From: Streptomyces brasiliensis
GTDB lineage: Bacteria > Actinomycetota > Actinomycetes > Streptomycetales > Streptomycetaceae
Direction of reading: 5' to 3'
DNA length: 38,555 bases
NCBI RefSeq assembly: GCF_014647875.1
Contig: NZ_BMQA01000057.1
Span: forward strand, 1-38,555
Shown one piece after another: positions 16,936-24,244 of the stretch. Within the stretch, counting starts at the first letter, position 1; every line of letters starts with the position of its first letter. Made by a program: the position numbers and the translations under genes. The notes under the pieces are model-generated. The model ran no database searches and was not told the DNA's origin. It saw nothing but the letters and a program-made list of their open reading frames with translations.

Positions 16936-17450
16936 ATGTTGAGCGTAGTCACCGCCGAGGGTTCCACCGAGTCCGGCTCCTTGATCGACGAGATCGTGCG
17001 TGAGGGCGCCCGCCGGATGCTCGCCGCCGCGCTGGAAGCGGAAGTCAACCAGTACATAGCCGAGTTGGCGGCTGAGACCGATGCGGCCGGGCGCCGTCTG
17101 GTGATCCGCAACGGGCACCACCGGCCCCGCACTGTGGTCACCGTGGCCGGACCGGTCGAGGTCACCGCACCCCGGGTGAACAACCGGCGGGTCGACGACG
17201 CCACCGGCGAGCGCAAGCGGTTCTCCTTGAAGATCCTGCCGCCGTGGTGCCGCAAGTCGCCGAAGATCTCCGAGGTGCTGCCGCTGCTCTACCTGCACGG
17301 CCTGTCGTCCGGGGACTTCGTGCCCGCGCTGGAGCAGTTCCTCGGCTCGGCGGCCGGGCTGTCGCCGGCCACCGTCACCCGGCTGACGAAGCAGTGGAGC
17401 GACGACCACGCCGCCTTCCAGGCCCGTGACCTGTCCGACCGGGACTTCGT
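16936..17450 (+). pseudogene. IS256 (Mutator) family transposase, N-terminal fragment
   Basis: The first ~170 residues of an IS256-type transposase: IVREGARRMLAAALEAEVNQ, RNGHHRPRTVVTVAGPVEV, APRVNNRR and FSLKILPPWCRKSP, followed by LPLLYLHGLSSGDF and LGSAAGLSPATVTRLTKQW. The match stops after ARDLSDRDFV at about 17450. Beyond it the frame to 17574 is the reverse of a metallo-beta-lactamase fragment. The DDE catalytic core, which follows this region (DGxxxxxR...), is lost, so the protein is dead. ATG 16936 lies at the end of the hairpin described at 16858-16935. Confidence 0.85.
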
Positions 17451-17451
17451 C

Positions 17452-17754
17452 TGCATCGCCGCGATGACCCGCTCCCGGACACCTGCCGGGCTGACGATCG
17501 TCAACGGCCGGACGCGGCCGGCGAACTGGCAGTGCAGGATCAGGAACGGGATGCCACCGAAGTGGTCGCCGTGAAGATGGGACACCACCACCGCGTCCAC
17601 CTCGGCCGGGTCCAGGCCCTGCTGTCGCATGGCGACCAGGCTCGTCGCCCCGCAGTCCACCAGCAGCGTCATGCTGGCGCCACGCACCTGCACGCATGCC
17701 TGGAACAGTCCGCCACTGCGAAAGCACCCCGCTACCCACGAACCGCACCTGCAT
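17452..17754 (-). pseudogene. MBL-fold metallohydrolase, N-terminal fragment with frameshift
   Basis: The minus strand begins MQVRFVGSG, shifts frame at the CCCC run 17727-17730, and continues FRSGGLFQACVQVRG and TLLVDCGATSLVAMRQQGLD, then the zinc motif VVVSHLHGDHFGG (HxHxDH) and FAGRVRPLTIVSPAGVRE. It is cut at about 17452 by the IS256 fragment, so the later His and Asp ligands are missing. The family covers beta-lactamase-fold hydrolases such as RNase Z-like and lactonase enzymes; function cannot be assigned from the fragment. Confidence 0.7.
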
Positions 17755-17879
17755 GTCCACGCCGCAGCCGCTCGCATCGTCGACGTCAGCGCGGCATGTG
17801 GCTCATCTTGTCGGGCCTGGTCGCTACGATCAGGTGGCTGATCGGAGTCATGCCGTAGCCGTCACGTTCGAGGGAGTCG

Positions 17880-18035
17880 GACAAGGTTCAGATCACACCA
17901 TCCGCGCGGATTCTCCGCATGCTCGGTGAGATTGAGATTGAGATTGAGATTGAGATCGAGGAGTGGAAGTGTCTCGCGGAATTGATCGACAATGCCTTTG
18001 ACGACTTCAACGAGATGATGATTTTCATCATCCTA
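17880..18035 (+). pseudogene. GHKL (MutL/Hsp90-like) ATPase, N-terminal fragment
   Basis: VQITPSARILRMLGEIE, a dipeptide repeat and WKCLAELIDNAFDDFNEMM match the start of GHKL-fold ATPases: ELIDNAFDDF is the N-box with the catalytic Glu and the Mg-binding Asn. In actinobacteria such stand-alone MutL-like ATPases often belong to restriction-type defence clusters with Z1 and PD-(D/E)XK proteins (known association; not visible here). There is no start codon or ribosome site before VQITPS, and homology ends by about 18035, losing the G1/G2 boxes. A GAGATT expansion interrupts the helix before the N-box. Confidence 0.6.
17928..17957 (+). repeat. GAGATT hexanucleotide tandem repeat
   Basis: Four exact GAGATT units followed by one GAGATC variant, in frame, encode (Glu-Ile)x5 inside the GHKL ATPase fragment. 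The family normally has a single Glu-Ile pair at this place, so the repeat looks like slippage expansion. Confidence 0.85.
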
Positions 18036-18162
18036 GAAGCGGCCGCGCGACGATGTCGATTCTCACTGTGCGCCAACATCGCCTCCGCCCCCGAGCGCAA
18101 TGCCTTCGCCATTGCTGTGGCCGCGTGCCCCCTGTTGGCGCTGCTGTTGTCAGTTGGACTGC

Positions 18163-19074
18163 TCAACCGTGCTTTGAAACGGCATCGCTTCCAAGCTGCC
18201 ACATTTCATAGTTCCCACATTCTGCCGTGATCTCGGCCGTCGCCTGAGCCGCGGTGACGAAGTCATCGACCACCGGCGACGTGCGCGATGCCGCCACCGC
18301 GAGGCACACCTGGTCGGGCGCCAGATCCGGGATGGGCACATAGATGACTTCCGGATGTGAGTAGAACACGGTCGCCGAACGGGCCAGGAACGAGATGCCC
18401 CGGCCAGCCGCGACATGCTCGAGCGTCTCGTCCACCCCGCGCACCAGGTACCCGGCGTTAGGGTGCGGGCGCCTGGTGGGCTGCGTGCTCGGGTCGGCAT
18501 GCCAGACCAGCGGCTCGCCGGCCAGGTCGGCCTCGGTGACCTCCTCCTTGCCGGCCAACCGGTGGCCGGCGGGCAGCACCGCCACCCGCGGCTCGGTGTA
18601 CAGCGGAGTCACGCGCAGGCCGGCCTCGTCGATGGGCAGCCGCACATAGCCGACGTCGATGCGGCCGTCGAGCAGCATCGGGGCCTGGTCGTCCCATTCG
18701 ATCCGCTGCACGTCCACGACCACGTCCGGGTGCCGGGCCTCGAACGCCCGCGCTGCCGGGATGACCGGGATGCCGGCCCGGAAACCGACCACCAGCCGCC
18801 GGCTGCCGCGGGCGGCCACGGACACCCGGCGGCGGACCGCGTGCGCGGAGGCGAGCAGCGGACCGGCGTCGGCCAGCAGTTGTCGGCCCGCGTCGGTCAG
18901 CGCTACGCCGTGGCGATCCCTGGTGAACAGCGAGGCGCCGAGATCCTGCTCGAGCGCACGGATCTGCCGGCTGAGCACCGGCTGCGCGATATGTAGCTCA
19001 TCGGCGGCGCGGCCGAAGTGCAACTGGTCGGCCACGGCGACGAAGTAACGCAGTTTGCGCAGGTCCAGATCCAT
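18163..19074 (-). CDS. LysR-family transcriptional regulator
   Basis: A complete 303-residue LysR regulator. The DNA-binding domain is LRKLRYFVAVADQLHFGRAA with LHIAQPVLSRQIRALEQDLG as the recognition region and LFTRDRHGVALTDAGRQLL, a very canonical N-terminus. The effector domain begins LVVGFRAGIPVIPAARAF and contains IDVGYVRLPID and RVAVLPAGHRLAGKE. It is transcribed away from the redox cluster that begins at 19359. A palindrome at 19090-19112 lies just upstream. The sequence resembles the BenM/CatM-like subgroup that often regulates oxidoreductase clusters. It probably controls the neighbouring SDR and F420-type genes; the ligand is unknown. Confidence 0.92.
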   Translation of the reverse strand: MDLDLRKLRYFVAVADQLHFGRAADELHIAQPVLSRQIRALEQDLGASLFTRDRHGVALTDAGRQLLADAGPLLASAHAVRRRVSVAARGSRRLVVGFRAGIPVIPAARAFEARHPDVVVDVQRIEWDDQAPMLLDGRIDVGYVRLPIDEAGLRVTPLYTEPRVAVLPAGHRLAGKEEVTEADLAGEPLVWHADPSTQPTRRPHPNAGYLVRGVDETLEHVAAGRGISFLARSATVFYSHPEVIYVPIPDLAPDQVCLAVAASRTSPVVDDFVTAAQATAEITAECGNYEMWQLGSDAVSKHG

Positions 19075-19089
19075 GGCGCCTCCCGGTCC

Positions 19090-19112
19090 GGTGATACCTC
19101 CAGGGTATCACC
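19090..19112. promoter_or_regulatory. palindromic operator in the LysR/redox-cluster intergenic region
   Basis: GGTGATACC (19090-19098) and GGTATCACC (19104-19112) form a perfect 9-base inverted repeat with a 5-base spacer, 16 bases before the LysR start codon. It also contains the ATAC-N7-GTAT form of a LysR box. Likely an autoregulatory site that could also act on the divergent plus-strand genes. Confidence 0.65.
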
Positions 19113-19358
19113 ACGGCTGAAAGAAGTCTTGGACACCCACTCAGGCCAATGGCAACCTGAATAGGTACCCAATGGGGCCGAAACGAATTCGGCACAAGAA
19201 TTCGACATCGGAACTTGATAGCAGGGCCCAGGCCCAGAATGAGCACATCAGGAATTGAGCGCCGTCCATCGCGTCATTCGACGGCGTCGACGACACAACC
19301 GTTAACAACGACGGGGTAGGCATGGCGTCCTATCCAGCTCCAGAAAGCAGGCACACCA

Positions 19359-19505
19359 ATGAGTAGCATCAGCACTATCGGCCTGGGGAACATGGTCAGC
19401 GTCCTGGCCGACCGGGCGCTCGCCGGCGACAACGCCGTCGAGATCATCGGCCGCGACCCTGCCAAGGCCAAGGAATTGGCCGCCGCGCTGGGCAGCGCCA
19501 CTGTC
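19359..19505 (+). pseudogene. NADP:F420 oxidoreductase-like protein, N-terminal fragment
   Basis: ATG 19359 opens MSSISTIGLGNMVSVLADRA and GRDPAKAKELAAALG, closely similar to the intact paralogue at 20555 (MSNISIIGTGNMARTIGARA). This is the Rossmann dinucleotide-binding start (GxGNM) of the NADPH-dependent F420 reductase family. After about residue 48 it departs into sequence that is the reverse of a recombinase fragment and stops at 19604. It is the first gene divergent from the LysR regulator and probably once headed the redox operon. Confidence 0.7.
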
Positions 19506-19545
19506 CGGCCTCGAACTCCTGAAGCCACGGCCAGGGGCAAAGTAG

Positions 19546-19715
19546 CTATCCGTAATCAGAAGCTTCCAGTGCCTTCTCATCGTGGTCGCGGAGCATCCGC
19601 ATGACGGTGGCCGCTGACGGGTGCTGGCCTTTCTTCTTCCCGGTGGGGATGACGAGCCGCTCGGCGATCTCCCGCAGGCTCGCCGCAGCGCAAGATCCCT
19701 GGCTTGCCCGGTACC
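19546..19715 (-). pseudogene. serine recombinase-like protein, C-terminal fragment
   Basis: The minus strand reads RYRASQGSCAAASLREIAER, then VIPTGKKKGQHPSAATVMRM and LRDHDEKALEA before a stop at 19546-19548. SLREIAxxLV...GKKKGQHPSAATVMRMLR resembles the helix-turn-helix tail of actinobacterial resolvase-type recombinases. The catalytic N-terminal domain is missing. It has replaced the 3' part of the F420-reductase-like gene at 19359. Confidence 0.5.
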
Positions 19716-19786
19716 GGGCCGCCATGTACGCAGCGGAACACCGTCACCCCAGGTGCACACGGCACCACCGACCCAAGGGAGCGACT

Positions 19787-20521
19787 ATGGGAAAGCTTGA
19801 CGGCAAGGTAGCGGTCATCACCGGCGGCACCACCGGCATGGCGCTGGCCGGCGCGAAGCTGTTCGTCGACGAGGGAGCGCACGTCTTCATCACCGGTCGC
19901 CGCCAGGACGCCCTGGACGAGGCCGTGAAGCAGATCGGCCGCAACGTCACCGGCGTCCAGGGCGACGCCGCCGACCTGGACGACCTGGACCGCCTGTACG
20001 ACACCGTCAAGCGGGAGAAGGGAAGCCTCGACGTGCTGTGGGCCAGCGCCGGCGTGGGCGAGCCCGCCCCGCTCGGCGAGATCACCGAGGCCCACTTCCA
20101 CGCCGCGTTCTGGCTCAACGCCCGCGGCACGCTGTTCACCGTCCAGAAGGCCCTCCCGCTCTTCAACGACGGCGGCTCCATCCTCATGACCGGCTCCAAT
20201 GCCTCCCTCGGCGCCTTCCCCGGCTGGAGCGTCTACGCCGGCAGCAAGGCCGTCCAGCAGGCCTGGGCCCGCGTCTGGCTCAACGAGCTCAAGGACCGCC
20301 GCATCCGCGTCAACGTCCTGACACCCGGCCAGGTCGCCACCGCCAAGCAGGAAGAACTCTTCGACGAGGCCACCAAGCGCCAGTTCGAGTCCCTCATCCC
20401 TCGCGGCCAGATGGGCCGCCCCGACGAAATCGCCACCGCCGCCCTCTTCCTCGCCTCCGACGACTCCAGCTACGTCAACGGCATGGAACTCGTCGCCGAC
20501 GGCGGCACCACCGCCATCTGA
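19787..20521 (+). CDS. SDR family oxidoreductase
   Basis: A 244-residue classical short-chain dehydrogenase. ATG 19787 follows AAGGGAG. The catalytic Ser (about 137-140, TGSNAS), Tyr150 and Lys154 (YAGSK) and the structural Asn111 (LNARG) are present. NADP preference is suggested by the Arg pair in ITGRRQD after beta-2. The cofactor loop reads TGGTTGMALA: the third glycine of TGxxxGxG is Ala19, an unusual change. The C-terminus YVNGMELVADGGTTAI is typical. It sits 33 bases before the F420-reductase-like gene, so both are probably one operon. The substrate is unknown. Confidence 0.92.
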   Translation: MGKLDGKVAVITGGTTGMALAGAKLFVDEGAHVFITGRRQDALDEAVKQIGRNVTGVQGDAADLDDLDRLYDTVKREKGSLDVLWASAGVGEPAPLGEITEAHFHAAFWLNARGTLFTVQKALPLFNDGGSILMTGSNASLGAFPGWSVYAGSKAVQQAWARVWLNELKDRRIRVNVLTPGQVATAKQEELFDEATKRQFESLIPRGQMGRPDEIATAALFLASDDSSYVNGMELVADGGTTAI

Positions 20522-20554
20522 ACCGAACAACGCACAACCAGGGCAGGACATCTC

Positions 20555-21178
20555 ATGAGCAACATCAGCATCATCGGCACCGGGAACATGGCCCGCACCA
20601 TCGGCGCGCGGGCGTTAGCGGGCGGCAACGCCGTCGAGGTCATGGGCCGCGATCAGTCCAAGGCCGCTGACCTGGCCAAGGCTCTCGGCGGCGGCGCCAC
20701 GACGGGAGAATGGGGCACCGCCCCGGCCGGGGACATCGTCATCGTGGCCCTGTTGTACGACGGTGTCGTGCCGGTCGTCGCCCAGTACGGAGACGCTCTC
20801 GCGGGCAAGGTTATCGTCGACATCAGCAATCCCTTCAATTCCACGTTCGACGGGCTAGCCCACCGCGAGGAGACCTCGATCGCGCAGGAAGTCGCCAAGG
20901 CGGCCCCGGCCAGCGCCAGCGTGGTGAAGGCGTTCAACACCATCTTCCGTCATGTCCTGGAGAAGGGTCGGCCCGACGTCTTCATCGCTGGCGATAATGC
21001 GCAGGCCAAGGCAAGTGTGGAGGCGTTCATCGAGAGCCTCGGGCTGCGCCCGCTGGACGTCGGCGGCCTGAAAATGGCGCACTGGCTGGAAGGAGCGGGC
21101 GTGGTCACGGTGGGCCTCGCCAACCACGGGGTGGGGAACTTGGACTTCGCCCTCAGCATCACCGAACTTCCCGTCTGA
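20555..21178 (+). CDS. NADPH-dependent F420 reductase-like protein
   Basis: A complete 207-residue protein of the NADP:F420 oxidoreductase family, which moves hydride between NADPH and the deazaflavin F420; many relatives are of unverified substrate. The Rossmann start is ISIIGTGNMARTIG, followed by VMGRDQSKAADLAK. The conserved block VIVDISNPFN and the substrate-pocket segment SVVKAFNTIF are both present, and LKMAHWLEGAGVVTVGL precedes the C-terminus. It follows the SDR at 19787 by 33 bases, and the truncated luciferase-like F420 oxidoreductase starts 35 bases downstream, the context expected for F420-dependent redox chemistry. Confidence 0.9.
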   Translation: MSNISIIGTGNMARTIGARALAGGNAVEVMGRDQSKAADLAKALGGGATTGEWGTAPAGDIVIVALLYDGVVPVVAQYGDALAGKVIVDISNPFNSTFDGLAHREETSIAQEVAKAAPASASVVKAFNTIFRHVLEKGRPDVFIAGDNAQAKASVEAFIESLGLRPLDVGGLKMAHWLEGAGVVTVGLANHGVGNLDFALSITELPV

Positions 21179-21213
21179 GCAAACGGTTGACGGATCACCG
21201 AAAGGACTCGCCA

Positions 21214-21363
21214 ATGAAGCTTGGTTTCACACTTCCCATAGTCGGGCCCGCTATCAGCAGCGCCGCTGGCCTGAGCGCGTTCTGCCGCGGGATCGAGGAC
21301 CTTGGCTACGACACGCTGTGGGTCGGCGATCGGCCCTGGGAACTGCGCACGAACGGGGAGTGA
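21214..21363 (+). pseudogene. LLM-class F420-dependent oxidoreductase, N-terminal fragment
   Basis: A 49-codon frame: MKLGFTLPIVGPAISSAAG, then FCRGIEDLGYDTLWVGDR, the first beta-alpha unit of the luciferase-like (LLM) TIM barrel, typically F420-dependent in actinobacteria. AAAGGA upstream of ATG 21214 is a good ribosome site. After WVGDR the sequence changes to transposase-like sequence and stops at 21361-21363, so about 85% of the gene is lost. It was the third gene of the operon with the SDR and F420-reductase-like genes. Confidence 0.7.
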
Positions 21364-21447
21364 GGACGATTCACCGGATCCTGGCCGCTCAGGCGTTCGG
21401 CATCCCTGCCTGTGATTTCCTGCGTGTAGACACTGTGCTGCTCTAGC
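21364..21447 (+). pseudogene. integrase-core transposase scrap
   Basis: The plus strand reads TIHRILAAQAFGIPACDFLR and VDTVLL before a stop (21445-21447). This matches the start of the DDE integrase core of a Streptomyces transposase group (typically LxAQAxGIxACDFxxVDTxLL, where the Asp residues belong to the catalytic site). Fewer than 30 residues are left. It sits exactly at the break in the luciferase-like gene. Confidence 0.5.
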
Positions 21448-21489
21448 GCGGTGCGGGTCTTCCTTGCTGGGGATCGGAGTTCCATGGCT

Positions 21490-21640
21490 AGAGGGGACGG
21501 GTGAGCAATACGACTTCTCCTCATGGCCGGACGAGTACAAGGCCGGCGCGGCACTACTCACCGCACTTCACCCTGAACGCAGACCAGGAGAGCGCCAGCC
21601 GTGGAAGTGCCCGCCGCCGCATCACGGCGACGGGCAGTAA
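21490..21640 (+). pseudogene. unidentified 3' gene fragment
   Basis: One plus frame reads GEQYDFSSWPDEYKAGAALL, then TALHPERRPGERQPWKCP and a stop at 21638-21640. The composition looks protein-like, but I do not recognise the family and see no start. It lies between the integrase scrap and the Tn3 transposase fragment. Confidence 0.2.
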
Positions 21641-21667
21641 GCGGCACCCAGGCCATGAGAGGTAGGC

Positions 21668-22305
21668 CTACCTCCTGGTGATGTCGAGCCTGCTGTCCAT
21701 ATCGAGGTGCAATCTCCCGTACGGGTTGACGTGGGACCAGAACAGCGGGGACAGCCCGCGCCGGTCTGCGGCGGTGAGCTTCCTGGCCCACTGCGGGTCG
21801 CGGAGGACCGCCTGGAGAAGCTGTGTGTTGATCAGGACCAGGCTGGATTGCAGGAGATGGAGTGCGAGCATGGAGACCTCGGCGTGCTCGCGGTCGGCGC
21901 CGGTGAGGACGCTCTCGCGGCCGTAGAAGATCTTGTCGTTGGCGGAGTTCCAGTTCTCGACGACCTGCAGTCCGCTGTTGATCTCGCGGCGGAGATGCTC
22001 ATCAGCGAGATAGTCGCAGGCGAAGATCGTCCTGACCGCCCGCCCGAGTTCTTCCAGCGCGAGGCAGACGGGGTGCTTGGGTCCTCCGCCTCTCGTGAAC
22101 CGGCGGAGCACCTGGTCGGTCTCGGCGGTGCGCAGCCGCAGCGCCGTTGCGTATTTCAGCATCTGGTCGTAGTTGCGGGCGATCAGGTCCCAGTCGATCG
22201 GCCGTTTCTTGAGGATCCTCTCCAGCCGGGGCCAGCCGGCGAAGTCGGGATCGGGCGCATAGAGCTGGATCGCGCCGATGTTCTTCAGCCTGGGCAGGAG
22301 CTTGG
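21668..22305 (-). pseudogene. tnpA: Tn3-family transposase, C-terminal fragment
   Basis: About 210 residues of a Tn3-type DDE transposase: RLKNIGAIQLYAPDPDF, IDWDLIARNYDQMLKYATAL, QVLRRFTRGGGPKHPVCLAL, ELGRAVRTIFACDYLADEHL and the conserved GLQVVENWNSAND, containing the final catalytic Glu. The end is LSPLFWSHVNPYGRLHLDM. The N-terminal two thirds are gone; homology begins at about 22305, exactly where a plus-strand F420-reductase-like fragment starts. No 38-base terminal repeats or resolvase were seen nearby. Confidence 0.88.
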
Positions 22306-22448
22306 AGAGCCTGGGACTGCGCCCGATGGACACCGGGCAGCTGGCAATGGCCCGGGAATTGGAGAACGTCGGCCTGCTGGAGCTGGGCCTCATCGCCCAC
22401 TCCGTCAAGCACACCAACTTCTTCCTCGGCGTCAGCATTCTCAGCTGA
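22302..22448 (+). pseudogene. NADP:F420 oxidoreductase-like protein, C-terminal fragment
   Basis: The frame LESLGLRPMDTGQLAMAREL, ENVGLLELGLIAHSVKHTNF and FLGVSIL aligns with the end of the intact protein at 20555 (IESLGLRPLDVGGLKMAHWLE). It has no start; an internal ATG at 22347 would give only 33 residues. The 5' side is cut at the Tn3 fragment. It could be the missing tail of the N-terminal fragment at 19359, separated by about 2.8 kb of inserted or rearranged DNA, or come from a fourth paralogue. Confidence 0.7.
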
Positions 22449-22544
22449 GCGCACCCGCACCACCACTTCTCGCGCCACATCACGCCAGTCGATCTACGGC
22501 ACGAGGAGAACAGCCCCTCTACCTACTCTCACAAGGACAGTAAG

Positions 22545-23480
22545 ATGCGCGTTTTCGTCGCTGGCGGGACCGGCCATTCCGGTTCGTACATCATCCCCGA
22601 GCTCATCGCCGCCGGGCACGAGGTCACCGGCCTGGCCCGGTCGGACACGGCCGCGGCGGCGGTGTCCGCGCTCGGCGCGAAGGTGCGTCGCGGCGACCTC
22701 GAGGATCTCGACGGGCTCAAGGAGGCGGCCGCAGACTCCGACGGCGTCATCCACGTCGCGCACAGGCAAGACCTGCTTCCCTCCGGCGGGATCGACGCCG
22801 TGGCCGCCGCGGAGCTCCCGATCATGCTCGCGTACGGCGAGGCACTCGCGGGAACCGGAAAGCCGCTGGTCGCAGCGGGGAGTATAGGCTCGCCCGGGAA
22901 CCTGGGCCGGCCGGCCACCGAGGAGGACCCGGCCCTTCCCGGCGGGGATGAGTACAAGGGCACCCTGCGGGTTCGTAACGTCGTGGAAACCGCCGTAGTC
23001 GGCCTCGCCGAGCGGGGAGTGCGGTCTTCGGTCGTGCGGATTGCCAACATCGCGCACAGCACGACCGATCGTGCCGGCTTCCTCCCCACGCTGATCGCGC
23101 TCGCGAAGGAGAAGGGTTTCGTCGGCTACCCCGGAGACGGCGCGAACCTGTGGAACGCCGTGCACGTCCGCGATGTCGCCTCCTTGTTCCGCTTGGCGCT
23201 GGAGAAGGGGCCGGCTGGCAAATACTGGCACGCGGTTGGGGACGGGGGCATCCCGTTCCGCGAGGTCGCCGAGGCCATTGGCAGCCGTCTGGGCCTGCCC
23301 GCCGTGAGCGTTCCCGCGGACGTACTGATGGTGCCGGGATACTTCGGGTTCCTCGCGAACATAGTCACGCAGAACTACCCGGCGTCCAACCTCATCACCC
23401 GCCGGACCCTCGGCTGGGAACCCGCTCAGCCCAGCCTGCTCGCCGATTTGGACAACGGCCATTACTTCTCCGCCAGCTGA
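22545..23480 (+). CDS. extended SDR / NAD-dependent epimerase-dehydratase family protein
   Basis: A 311-residue extended (epimerase-like or NmrA-like) SDR. The N-terminal nucleotide motif is VFVAGGTGHSGSYIIPELI (GGxGHxG), then LARSDTAAAAVSALGAKV and GDLEDLDGLKEA. The mid-region has VAAGSIGSPG and DEYKGTLRVRNVVETAV, where a classical YxxxK is replaced by a YKGTLR-type motif. The C-terminus includes NAVHVRDVASLFRLALEKG and ITRRTLGWEP, typical of members in which the cofactor domain is kept. AAGGACAGTAAG precedes ATG 22545. It lies 72 bases before the next F420-reductase-like gene and probably shares its transcript. It could be a ketoreductase or a redox sensor; the substrate is unknown. Confidence 0.85.
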   Translation: MRVFVAGGTGHSGSYIIPELIAAGHEVTGLARSDTAAAAVSALGAKVRRGDLEDLDGLKEAAADSDGVIHVAHRQDLLPSGGIDAVAAAELPIMLAYGEALAGTGKPLVAAGSIGSPGNLGRPATEEDPALPGGDEYKGTLRVRNVVETAVVGLAERGVRSSVVRIANIAHSTTDRAGFLPTLIALAKEKGFVGYPGDGANLWNAVHVRDVASLFRLALEKGPAGKYWHAVGDGGIPFREVAEAIGSRLGLPAVSVPADVLMVPGYFGFLANIVTQNYPASNLITRRTLGWEPAQPSLLADLDNGHYFSAS

Positions 23481-23552
23481 CGGCAGGGACCCGAATCGCA
23501 ACGAGTCCGGCAAATGACAACGGTGCGGCTCTTCTGGAGGGACGCCGAGAAT

Positions 23553-24221
23553 ATGACGACTGTGGGATTCATCGGAAGCGGATACATCGGCAGTACCATC
23601 GCGCGGCTCGCCATCGAGGCCGGGCACCAGGTCGTGCTCAGCAACTCGCGCGGTCCCGAAACGCTCGCGGACACGGCCGCGGAACTGGGGCCGCGGGCGT
23701 CCGCGGCGACGAGCGGGGAGGCCGCGGCGGCCGGTCACATAGTCGTGGTCACGGTGCCGGTCAAGGCCTTCCCCGACTTGCCCGCCGCGCCACTGGCCGG
23801 GAAGACGGTCATCGACACGTGCAACTACGGCCCCGGGCGTGACGGGCATATCCCCGAGCTCGACAGCAAGTCGCTCACCTCGAGCGAGCTGCTGCTGCGG
23901 TACATCCCGGACGCCATGCTCGTGAAAGCGTTCAACAACATCTTCTTCAAGCACCTGCTGTCACTTGCCCGCCCGGCGGGGGCGGCCGACCGCTCGTACC
24001 TGCCGATCGCCGGGGACTCCGCGCCGGCGAAGGCGGCAGTGACCGAATTTATCGAATCCATCGGGTACAGCGTGGTGGACGTGGGACCGCTGGCCGATAG
24101 CTGGCGGCAGGCGACGGGCACGCCGGTGTGGGGGACCCCGTACGGGCCGATCTCGAACGAGAAGGGCCAGCCGGTCGGCGAGAACGCCATCCGCGCGGCA
24201 CTGGCCACCGCAACGCGGTAA
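23553..24221 (+). CDS. NADPH-dependent F420 reductase-like protein
   Basis: A 222-residue member of the NADP:F420 oxidoreductase family, from a different branch than the 20555 gene. The Rossmann motif is VGFIGSGYIGSTIARLA, followed by VVLSNSRGPETLADTA, whose Ser-Asn-Ser-Arg segment fits the NADP phosphate. HIVVVTVPVKAFPDLP, KTVIDTCNYGPGRDG, LVKAFNNIFFKHL and YLPIAGDSAPAKAAV are family blocks. The start at 23553 is chosen because GGAGGG lies about 12 bases upstream and homology begins there; the open frame extends to 23514. It is the last intact gene of the redox cluster. Confidence 0.87.
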   Translation: MTTVGFIGSGYIGSTIARLAIEAGHQVVLSNSRGPETLADTAAELGPRASAATSGEAAAAGHIVVVTVPVKAFPDLPAAPLAGKTVIDTCNYGPGRDGHIPELDSKSLTSSELLLRYIPDAMLVKAFNNIFFKHLLSLARPAGAADRSYLPIAGDSAPAKAAVTEFIESIGYSVVDVGPLADSWRQATGTPVWGTPYGPISNEKGQPVGENAIRAALATATR

Positions 24222-24244
24222 CCGCAAGTTGGCGCAGGCCGCGG

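Noticed and set aside
19577..20551. Minus-strand open frame of 324 codons opposite the SDR
   Set aside because: Antisense of the SDR; only the short recombinase-like tail near 19546-19715 on this strand has recognisable sequence.
22494..23954. Minus-strand open frame of 486 codons
   Set aside because: Antisense of the epimerase-like and F420-reductase-like genes.
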